Source: Boswellia sacra | Lineage: Eukaryota; Streptophyta; Magnoliopsida; Sapindales; Burseraceae | DNA: 64,000 nucleotides | Assembly (NCBI GenBank): GCA_013180625.2 | Contig: SNVD02000549.1 | Coordinates: 62,001 to 126,000 of the forward strand | Direction: 5' to 3' | Shown: in pieces, positions 54,720-64,000 of the stretch | Numbering within the stretch: the first letter of the stretch is position 1 | Layout of the letters: the number at the start of each line of letters is the position of its first letter | Program-made: the position numbers and the translations under genes | Notes under the pieces: model-generated | The model's input: the letters and a program-made list of their open reading frames with translations, nothing else | Told to the model about the DNA's origin: nothing | Databases searched by the model: none

Positions 54720-55822
54720 TAGGGGTGGGAATTTTTGACACGATCCGCGAACCCGACATGACACAACACGTAAATTAGCGGGTTTGAGTTTGTCTTAATC
54801 GTATTCGGGTTGAAATTTTTAACTCGTTTAATAATCGGGTCGTGTTCGGGTTGAGGGTTTGAACCGACAGGTGATACGAACGCGTTTAATGACACGAACC
54901 CGTATAATGACACAAACCGGTATAATAATACGAACCCGTATAATGACACAACACGTATAATGACAAGAAACCGTTTACTGACCCGTATAACCCGAATAAA
55001 GCATAATATCATAAAGACACGAATTGACAATTTGATACAATTAATTTTGAATCGGTAAAATTACAAACACAAGTCAAAAATTAATTTGAATTGTAAACTA
55101 CTAAAGAGTCAACAAGATGAAATGGATTTTTTTTCTAAATTTAAATTGTATTTAAAGTTTGTATGGAACTTGGTGTTCAGTAGACTATTTATCGTGTTGT
55201 GGAATGAAGTTTGTTTGAGACTTGGTATTTAGTGGACTATTATTGTGTTGTGGATTGATGTTTGTATGGGAGTTGATATTTAATGGACTCTTTATTGTAT
55301 TTTGTGGATTGAAGTTTGTCTGAGACTTGGAATTTAGTGGACTATTTATTATGTTATAGATTGAAGTTTGTATAAGACTTGATATTTAATGGACTCTTTA
55401 TTGTGTTGTGGATGGATTTTGAATATTTGATTATTGTTATTTTTAAAAAAAGGCTGAAAATTGTAATGTGTATTTGTGTCATAATCGTGTTAATTATTTT
55501 AAACATGTCATAATGTGTCAAAATATTTAAACGTGTCGTAATCGTGTCAAAATATTTAAACATGTCATAATCGTGTTAAACGGGTTATATTCGTGTCAAA
55601 CCCGAAAATGACCTGTTTATTATTCGTATTAGCGTGTCGAGTCATGTTATCTGTTTAATAATCATGTCGTGTTCAGGTTAGGTGTTTTTGACAAGAATAA
55701 TAAATGGGTTGTGTTCAGGTTGGGTGTTTTTTACACGAATAATAAATGGGTCATATTCGGGTTGAATCAATTTTTTTCGTGTCATATCTCAACACGACCC
55801 GTGAACCCGATTCGCACCCCTA
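54720..55822. mobile_element. Non-autonomous hAT element
   Basis: 1103 bp, TIR TAGGGGTGxGAA / TTCGCACCCCTA, flanked by a perfect 8-bp duplication AATGTGTT (54712-54719 and 55823-55830). Both ends are filled with CGGGTT/AACCCG and CGTGTCxxAATCGTGT repeats, and the core (55030-55440) has a TTTAGTGGACTxTTTATTGTGTTG unit repeated about four times. No transposase. Same TIR type as the 20245 element but a different internal sequence. Confidence 0.93.
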
Positions 55823-55824
55823 AA

Positions 55825-56157
55825 TGTGTTACGTCTTAATCTCTTCCTAGTTGACTTAGTCCTAGTTAGTTATTTGTGTCCAATAATTTAGGAAGAATTA
55901 GTCTTCTACTAGGATACTCCACAAAATAATATCGTAATCTTTATTTCCTTGTTAATAGGTAGTTTAGCTGTAGCTCAACTTGTCAAACACTTATTTAAGT
56001 GTTCGAGCGAAGAATAAAGATTGTCAATTATCAAATACAAACACTGAGTTGAAAAAGAGGCATAGTTTGTCAATTAACAGTAATCAATTTTTTTGTATAA
56101 CATTTTCAACATATTTCCACAGAAACAAAAGAGGAATTCTCCTCAGCACATGCCACA
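55825..56157 (+). repeat. Probable 5' LTR remnant of a decayed gypsy element
   Basis: The stretch before the PBS TGGTATGAGAGC (56159-56170, one change from TGGTATCAGAGC) reads like an LTR (TGTTACGTCTTAATCTCTTCC at its start and a CTTATTTAAGTGTTCGAG box near 55990). Its true start may lie left of the hAT element, which would then have landed inside the LTR. No 3' LTR partner was found, so the boundary is provisional. Confidence 0.4.
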
Positions 56158-56177
56158 GTGGTATGAGAGCAAGGGCA

Positions 56178-58187
56178 TGGATCAAAGGGTTCACAAATTG
56201 GAGGCTAAAGGCAGGCTCTTAGTAGTGGTTAGCAACAAATTCTGGAGAAAATTATTGAGCTATTTGATACACTGAATTCACAACCCTCTATTTCATTGGT
56301 TAATCATGATCATTTTTTAAGGAGAAAATTTGGCGGCACTGCATACAAACAAAGGGGAACGATCTAATAGTACCAATAGGGATCATCACCATGGAACATA
56401 ACCATTTTGCCAACCTAAATTTGTTGAACTTGAATTTCCACTTTTTCGCGGTGAGGAGGATACAACCAGCTGGATTTGTAGGTTGGAACAGTTTCAACTT
56501 CCACAAAACACCTAAAGGAGCACGTGTTGCACTTGCCTTATTCCACTTAGAGGGGGAGGCACAATTATGGTACTAGAACTTTAAAGAAGAGAAAGGACAA
56601 CTATAATGGCAAGAATTTGCCGATAGCTTACATGCTCGATTTGGGCTACTAAATTCCAAGATTTTTTTGGCGATCTAACAAAGTTATAGCAGGTGGGCTC
56701 TACTCATAACTATCAAACCCAAATTAAGAAGCTAGTGTCCAAGGTGGGTTTTCTTCCATAAGCTCACCAAATTAGTTGCTTTATTAGTGGCCTAAAGGAC
56801 TCTATAAAGGGAGATGTCTTGGCTAGGCATTTGACATCTCTTACAGTAGTAATTGGCCTAGCTCATTAATTTGAAGCCTAGAATGCATCACAGCGGCATC
56901 TCATTACACTTGGGGATTTAAGAAAAATGAATCCAATCTTATGCAACCACCATCAAACAATATTTCAACACCTCTAGTATGACAAATGTCAATTGTTGAA
57001 TTACAAGAGCGTCGAGCAAAAGGTTTGTGTTATAATTGTAATGAAAAGTTTGTTCTAGGTCATGTTGCAAGAAGTTATTTTTTATTGAGGTATGTACTGA
57101 GGAGGAGGATGGTGATATTATAATGGATGAAGATGTTCATGAAGATGTCGAGACGGTTCTAGAAATCTCTTTACATGCGATTGCCGGGACAAGTATAGAG
57201 GAAACAATGAGGCTACAAGGAAATTTAGGCCACTCTTTTATTATCATCTCGGTTGATTCTAGAAGCACTCATAATTTTATGAATGAACAACTAGCTTAGA
57301 GGAAGGGTTAAAACCAAAAAAGAGGAGCATTTCAAAGTTATGGTTGCATCGGGTGAGAAGCTATCAAGTCAGGTAATGTGTTCTAAAGTCAGTCAAATCT
57401 TACACGGTTTATCATTTTGTATTTACCTTTATTTACTACCTTTGGAAGGTATGACATTGTATTGGGAGCACAACCTATTTTATGGACTTTGACAAACTAT
57501 AGATGTTCTTTAAATTGGCACAAAAACAGATGGTTCTTCACGGGATATTAGCTCCTCAAAATAAGGTGACCGGTGATCTACAATTTAGTGAAATTAGAAA
57601 GTGTAAAAAGGGTATTTTATTCAAATTATTTGCAATGGAATCATATATTCTTAACAAGGTAAATTGTAGCAATTGCAAATCTATTGAATTGCAAAAAATT
57701 ATGCATCACTTCCAAGATGTTTTTGATGAGCCAAATGAATCACCACCACCAAGGAACCAAGACCACAAAATACCCTTGTAGTTTACAGCAAAACTTGTAT
57801 GTGTTAAACCCTATCGCTACCCGCATTATCAAAAGGTAGAAGTTCAAAGGTTGGTGAATGAAATGTTGTCTAAAGAGTGTTCAAACATAGCAATAGCCCC
57901 TATTCTTCACTGTTATTTTGGGGAAAAAAAAACATGATGGATCTTGGGGAATAGGTGTCGACCACCACGCTCTCAACAAAATCACCATCAAAGATCGATT
58001 TTTGATTCTAGTTATTGATGAATTATCGGATGAGTTATCTGGTGTAAGAGACTTCATTAAACTTGATTTACAAAGCAGCTATCACCAAATACAAGTGGTG
58101 CACGAAGACATACCCAACACAGCCTTTCGTACACATCATGGCCATTACAAATTTTTGGCATTGCCATTTGGATTGACCAATGCACCT
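56178..58187 (+). pseudogene. Decayed Ty3/gypsy gag-pol (gag, zinc knuckle, protease, start of RT)
   Basis: Start ATG near 56178 (MDQRVHKLEAK). Readable pieces in several frames: gag core (KGARVALALFHLEGEAQLWY, 56512-56575), zinc knuckle CYNCNEKFVLGH (about 57030, with the last positions damaged), protease VDSRSTHNFMNEQLA (about 57252, where D-S-G is changed to D-S-R), NESPPPRNQDHKIPL, and RT to FRTHHGHYKFLALPFGLTNAP at 58187. RT is cut off there by an LTR-like insertion, before the YxDD motif. Stops and frameshifts throughout. Confidence 0.8.
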
Positions 58188-59722
58188 AAAACATCCAAAA
58201 AGGGATTATCTTTCAAGTATAAAAGTGTTGAAGTAATAAACCTAGCAAGACTATGGTTGATCTATAAGGAAGGAAATTTAGCGGTACAAATCAAGGATAA
58301 GCAAATAAATATAAAATGATGTCAACAATAATAAATAAAGATGATATTAACAAATAAAAGTAAATATGGTAGGCGGTATGACCGACCAGTCAAATATAAA
58401 ATAAAAATAAGAGGTAGTAAAACCAACTATGAAAATAGGTGGTGAGACCTACCATAGCAAATGAAAGAATAAGTTTAGAAACAATAAACCGAATACTTAA
58501 AATGCACAGGTAAAAGAACTCAATGACAGCGAAAGCTAAGGCTAGGGGATCCATACTTTATACATCAAATAAAGATAAATTAACCCCTTTATGACTTAAT
58601 ATGAATCCATACATCAATGAGGTTACAATCGAAAATTATATCAATTAAGCCCATTTTAGTTGTAGGAATTATTTGTTTCATTGCCAAATTTTATGAAACA
58701 TATGTCTAGAACATCCAATGTGTCAATCACCATATATCTACAAAAAATCAAGGTTCCTAATTAAACTTGTGTAAGTTAAAAGAACTATATGACATCTAGA
58801 AAAGATCCAAATATTTGATGTGTTAACGATTGTCTATAATAGATCAAGACCTCTAATTTACAAATGGCGTCAAGATTGATAAAGAAAAATAAATATTAAA
58901 CATATAAAAGAAACAACAAAAGGCTATGATTTCTAAGCACCTATCAAAGAGTTAGAAAATCATTATTCTTATATTAAAGATTTCACCATTTCACCTTAGT
59001 AAAAGAGAATTTAGTGGAAAGAAATAAAATAAATTGCAAGAAGAAAATGATTTATTAATAATATTAAGAGAACAAAACATAAGAGAGAAAACAAAATATT
59101 AGGAGATCTCAACCAAGAGCCAAGATGCTTTCTTAGGTCACAACACTCCTCTATTTATACATAATTTAAAGGCAAAATTGTTAAATTATAAAGGGACAAT
59201 GGTAAAATATCTTGTTAATAATTTGGATAATCATATGCACTGAGTTTGACCATCAATGGCGGCATCAAAATATTCATAATTTTGATCACATGTCTTCATA
59301 AAAGTTATATATATTTCTCTTAGCTTTCTAGAAGACTTTGAATCATACCATTTGGATATGTATTTCAAGAGATACAGTCAAAAAATAGAGGTATGGTCAG
59401 GCTGGGCTAAAGTTACAGAAGGATTTTCTTCAAACCCAATTATAGTCAATTAGACACCCAAATTTCATAATTCTTGTGAAATATAATTTTGTAAAAAATT
59501 TAATAAGCTTTCACAAAATAAAGATTTGTATCATTCTTATCTATAAATAGAAAATTATGTCTATTCTACCGAACCTGCATGAAAAACTGAAATTAAGATA
59601 AACTAATTCAAAATATGTAAAAACTACAAATACATTTGAGTTAAGGAATTTAATGATATTCTTAGTGTAATTTGATGAATTAAGCTCTTATTGAATATAC
59701 AAATTTAAATGGTAATCTAAAC
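58188..59722 (-). mobile_element. LTR-like insertion, second copy of the 43846-45376 sequence
   Basis: Minus-strand homologue of the LTR-like insertion in the copia element. Its right part (59140-59170) holds the complement of TATAAATAGAGGAGTG. It starts directly after FGLTNAP of the gypsy RT. No PBS, PPT or internal coding region was seen on either side, so it is a solo LTR or a truncated end. The gypsy RT does not resume to its right. Confidence 0.55.
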
Positions 59723-62700
59723 TATATTTCTGTTAAAGAAAAAAAGAACATGCCAAATATATTTAATAGAAAATAAATATATTCTTGTAATGATAATTTA
59801 TAATATAATTTGTCATCATTCTCTATTTCATTGTTATTATTGTTTCTGCATACTGTTCAAGAAAATTAATAGATATTTCATATCTTTATGAAAAGGGAAA
59901 GGAAGAAGAACCATGCTCCAACAGAGTGGAAAATGAAAATTCCTTGAAGGCAAGACTCAAATCGCTGCAAAAAAATGGGTCATTTGTGGTAACTATTTTG
60001 CCACCGTAAAAGGTATTTTGCATCGGTCATACGTGGACCTTAGACCAACATAGATAATATGAGTCGTAAATCTTTTACGACGGCTCGTTAGGTTATTTAC
60101 AACGAGGTCATTGTCATTTACAACGACATTTTTGTAGCCGTAGAAAGCCATCCACGTCACTAAATGGCCATCATAAAAGGCTCAATAGTTCAAGAAATAA
60201 TTTTGTCCAAATTTATGAATTTGCCTCTGATATGAAATCCATTCAAAAATACAATTTTATTTGAAACGGCTACTTAAAATTACCAATTTGCCATTGTTCA
60301 TTAACTTAGTAAAATTCTTTAAAACAAATTGCTTTTTTTATTTAATTCTCCTTATCCAGTAGCATTTGTTTCTAGCAATATTAAATAACATAATTCAATA
60401 AGATAATTTTGTGAAAATTATTAACATACCAAAAACATATTCTCAATTATTCAATTATACTTGAAAGTTCATTTCAAATTTCTGAACTGCCACCAAAGTT
60501 CAAAGGTTTAACATATTATACGAGAGGAATCTAACTACACTTCAAAGCTCAAATTTCTCAACCAAGCTCTACTAGAATAGCAATCAAATATTTTCAAATT
60601 TCTTAACAGGTAATAGCATAAACAAAAGAAAACAAAAAAATTCATTGAAAAAAAAATCCAAAACTTAACTACACTTTTAATGCCGTCCAAAACCTAATAC
60701 GTATGTAAAATTATCAATCTAGTTAAAAGATGCAAAACATTTGGAGAGCTTAAACAACTCAACTTCACCCCTATCATTATCTATCCAGCCCTTGACCTTC
60801 ACCTGGAAAGTAAAAATAAATAAATAAATTCAATTCTTGAACTTAACGGTTCATCTGAAGCAAGTAATAAAATCCCATCATGCAACATTAATACAAGTTC
60901 CATAAGCTAAATCAACTATCATCTCATAAAATCACAAAGTATTAGAGCATTGTAGCATAAACTAAAATATGACTCAGCAAATAAAATCATGAAAATGAGA
61001 ATATTTACAAACAAATCACGGTAGTCATATATAGTTAACTTGTGGCATGTACCATTAAACTAAAATAATGATCTTCTTTTCTATAACCAAACATGACTTG
61101 CTTCAATGTGACAGCATGCTTTCTTAAAATTTTAGTTCAAAGCTTAGTGTCATTAACCAACCATCTACATCATGAAGCAATGAAACAACACCAGCAAAGA
61201 AAACCACCAATGAATATTAATCAATACAACAACTCAGCAATTTAAAGTTTTTATTTAAGATCCTTTAAATTTTGAAACATTTATTTCATTTGAATCAATA
61301 ATTAAGATTTTGAATAATACAATAATTAATATAACCAATTTAATAGATAACACGAGTTGATATTAAAATATCAATACTGAATGCACAAAATTAATAATTT
61401 ATAGTAAATAAATTTATTACGCTATATCAAGTTCTATTTAGTTATTTCTTAGCGTTGTACAAATTATTGTTTCATTCTCTAATAGAAAGTTCTAAAGATG
61501 TAGCTTTCAATGAAATATAAACAAAAAGCCAGCTAGATAATGTTCAATTTTATCCACCTATAACTAGTCAGCCGGACATGGAAAATTCTAGAAGGCATTG
61601 AGAAAGAAATTAAGATTTATAAGGATTAAAAACAACATGAAGATCATACAAACATAGAGTTTAAGAATTAGTTAAGTGATAGTAGTTTCCCACTACTTGC
61701 TACCAGTTTACAGAGTTTAAACTAAAATCATGCAAACATGAAGATCATGTACACATGTGAATAAATCCTATGTGTGAAATGCCAAGGTCATCACCAAGGA
61801 AACATAAAGTTGAGCAATGAGAACAACCCCAAGAACTTATATGGAGATTGATAAGTATTCAAAACTTATAAGCAAAAGGAACTAGCAGATACTGAATTTA
61901 GATTATAGATATTCGCATGAAAACTGATAGCCCATTATCAATGGATCCTAATTGCAGAAAAGGAGAAACCATATTGCAATGGAAAGGTGTAACATTAGGA
62001 AAAAGCCTATAGTGTAAACTATAATGCACTCCACCCAAGCCATTATAATAAAAGATACAAGAATGTATTCAATAACAGGAATCTATCTAGAACCACAAAG
62101 AAAAGACTGATGATAATTGTCAATAAATTATTAATAACTATATGGAAACATATTTAAAATCATATACGAATATTGGAAAAGGAAAATTTTAATCAGTTAT
62201 TTATCCTGAAGCTATGTTTATGAATTCAAGTATTAACGAAACAAAGAACAAAATCAGCAATCCAACTAATGTTATAAAAACAAGCGAGACGAACCTTATC
62301 TTAGCGTTCAAGTCAAACATTTGGTTAATAAACTCATCTCTGCAGAAAAATATGGAATGAAATAATAGAATGAAAGATGGGTTTAAGCAGATATATAAAA
62401 GTATAAAAATAAAAATTAGTTGTTCTTCATATAGTGTGCCATAGACCTACAACAAAATTAGCTGGATTGGCATTATATCATTTTAAAACTTCTGAAGATG
62501 GGCAGATTCGGTACCTCTCTTTAGACAAAGACACATGTATACATAAACAATATTCATGAGCAGTACATATTTAAGTCTGTATTTCTTCATATACTTATAT
62601 GTTTATTTCTTGAAGAAATTTTGAATAGGCTGTGGATTTCAAACCAAACAAAGATACAGATTTGGGTGGTTCAACATTAAATTAAATTAATGTACAATGG

Positions 62701-63290
62701 CCCTAGAAAACAACTTCTTGTTGGACAGAGTTCTCCGACATATGGAATGCGAATGACTAGGCAACTAGAGGTGGGTTGGAAAAGACTAATTAGAAAAAGG
62801 ATTAAAATGATTTCAAGCACACGTCAGAACAAACAACTACAGAAGAAGTGGAAATTGTCCAGTTGATATGATGTAGAGCAAGTAGCCATAGACCTAATTA
62901 TAGAAAAGATGAATTACAAAAAAGATGATGCAGAGTAGTAAATATCTTTCAAGACTAATTCTACGTAAAAAAAAAAAAATTATTTTCCTAACAGTTCCCA
63001 ATTCCATTTCACATCCAAATTCGCTTTTACTACATGCTTTTAACGTCTTCTCAAGGCTCCTGAAACGCTTTCTTCAGCATCCTGGTTTGGATATTAAAAT
63101 CCATTTTTTAATGTGAGCAATTTTGTGGTGTTTTGCAACATGTGTTGCAATATAAACATTAGGTATCCAAATAATCAAGAAATCCACATCAATTGTAGCT
63201 CTCTTTTTTTATACACTTCCTAATCCTAACCTCTCTCTTTTATATATCCATCCAGGAGCACTCTTCAACTTAAAACAAATAGCTAAAGAA
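59723..63290. other. Long AT-rich spacer, possible CACTA scrap at 59965-60200
   Basis: No gene found. At 59965-60200 the text GCTGCAAAAAAATGGGTCATTTGTGG with GTCGTAAATCTTTTACGACGGC and TTACAACGA repeats resembles subterminal DNA of CACTA elements (usual start CACTxCAAGAAAA), but the diagnostic terminus is not clean. The rest contains no recognisable coding, RNA or repeat feature. Confidence 0.35.
63238..63247 (+). promoter_or_regulatory. TATA box candidate of the DUF1645-like gene
   Basis: TTTATATATCC lies about 45-53 bases before the ATG at 63291. The ATG context AAAGAAATGGAGG suits a plant start. Usual distance and sequence for a plant TATA promoter, leaving a very short 5' UTR. Confidence 0.45.
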
Positions 63291-63542
63291 ATGGAGGTTA
63301 TGATACCTGCAGCTCCAATAAGCATCTCTCAATTTTATCATGATTTTGACAACTTGTTAATGACCAATGAGCCAGCCTCCTCAGCTATTCCTTTTGATTA
63401 GGAAGAAAAGCTTGGTACACCAAAATCTCCCAAGGTAAAGACAGCCACCAATGATGAAGATGATGACGATAAAGATTTTGCTTTTAATTTAAGCGAGGAC
63501 CTAGAGAAGGCATCTCTTTCAGCTAAAGTACAGATTAATTAG
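63291..63542 (+). pseudogene. DUF1645-like protein, truncated and with an in-frame stop
   Basis: ATG at 63291 opens MEVMIPAAPISISQFYHDFD, a typical start of plant DUF1645 proteins (MEVMxPxxxP). A TAG follows at codon 37 (63399-63401). Beyond it the same frame gives TPKSPKVKTATNDEDDDDKD and FAFNLSEDLEKASLSA, which is the conserved FxFxxSxxLExxSLSA block, then a TAG at 63540-63542 before the second conserved part (normally LFDGGxIxPLKPP). Relatives are usually 150-300 residues and are linked to stress responses and growth. This is a truncated copy, probably a duplicated pseudogene. Confidence 0.6.
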
Positions 63543-64000
63543 AGAAAAAACGCAGCAAATAAAGAACAAAATCACCTACAAAAACAATTTTCGTTCCCCA
63601 AACCTGAGTAAAAGCAGTAACCAAACTTAATACCTGGTTTTAAGGCGTGGTCTCTACTAGACTAGCACCTCCATGGTCTCTGCACAAGAAACGCAGATAA
63701 GATTAGATGTAAATGAGAAATACAGGTGAGATTAGACGTAGTAGAGAAGAGTAGATGAGATTAGATGCAGATAAGGAAATACACAAATTAGGAAGTATAT
63801 GCATCTCCATTGCTTAGCACAACTTCAGTGAAATGCAGTGGAGAAATGCAGCCTTGCGATCCAGATACAGGTGAGATTTAAGCCCATGAGGAAGAAACGC
63901 AGTTGGCTTGGAGGCTTCAAATTGAATTCTAGGGCAAAGAGGAAATTGACTTGAAAAGACGTGGCTTGAAATGGGTTACACGATTGCAAAGATATAGGGG
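63543..64000. other. Window end, no gene seen
   Basis: Purine-rich GAGATTAGAxG phrases recur near 63700-63770 (GATAAGATTAGATG, GGTGAGATTAGACG, GATGAGATTAGATG), a short degenerate repeat. No coding frame or element boundary can be supported. Confidence 0.4.

Noticed and set aside
59965..60200. Intact CACTA or foldback element
   Set aside because: Subterminal-like phrases are present, but a clean CACTA terminus and a matching partner end were not found, so it is reported only as a possible scrap.

Overview
The window is a piece of a plant nuclear genome, most likely a eudicot. It is strongly AT-rich and consists almost entirely of nested transposable elements of plant families: Athila-type Ty3/gypsy, Sirevirus-type Ty1/copia, CACTA (En/Spm), hAT, MULE and MITEs. 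The species cannot be named from the sequence alone. No rRNA, tRNA, CRISPR or prokaryotic gene was seen. The only candidate host genes are a broken DUF1645-like gene near the right end and two weak exon-like stretches.

Layout. (1) 768-25909: an Athila-like LTR retrotransposon (E1, plus strand) with 1.43-kb LTRs, a tRNA-Asp-type primer site and a perfect GTAAA target duplication. It carries gag, protease, an RT remnant, RNase H, integrase, an unrecognised ORF (ORFx) and an intronless copy of a plant LOG-like cytokinin-activating enzyme gene. A CACTA transposon (3687-15488) has inserted at the gag/protease boundary and a hAT element (20245-22302) inside the LOG copy. A back-to-back pair of Tn5 mosaic ends, which is a sequencing adapter, sits inside the LOG copy at 20010-20047. 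(2) 25915-30491: intergenic DNA with a MULE remnant and a cluster of MITEs, one nested in another. (3) 30497-39678: a second, shorter member of the same Athila-like family (E2, minus strand, ATAGT target duplication). It has lost the N-terminal half of gag and all of RT, RNase H and integrase, but keeps ORFx and the LOG copy. (4) 40595-52236: a Sirevirus-like copia element (minus strand) with gag, integrase, a partly deleted RT, and a downstream ORF with a Transposase_32-like domain that is split by an LTR-like insertion. (5) 54720-55822: a second hAT element, next to a decayed gypsy element (about 55825-58187), which is in turn interrupted by another copy of the LTR-like sequence. (6) 59720-64000: mostly featureless AT-rich DNA, a possible CACTA scrap and a DUF1645-like pseudogene.

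How the parts relate. The CACTA element is self-contained. It has matching terminal inverted repeats, a TNP2-type transposase gene broken by stop codons, and a second, roughly 12-exon gene that appears to join a Transposase_24-type region to a Ulp1-like (C48) cysteine peptidase with the catalytic residues in place. E1 and E2 are both non-autonomous now, because RT is lost in each and an integrase catalytic Asp is changed in E1. They are convergent, so their shared 3' halves form a large inverted repeat around a 4.6-kb spacer.

The most unusual biology is an Athila-like family that carries a processed LOG-like gene together with ORFx, an ORF with a cysteine cluster. The most important practical observation is the adapter embedded in the assembly.
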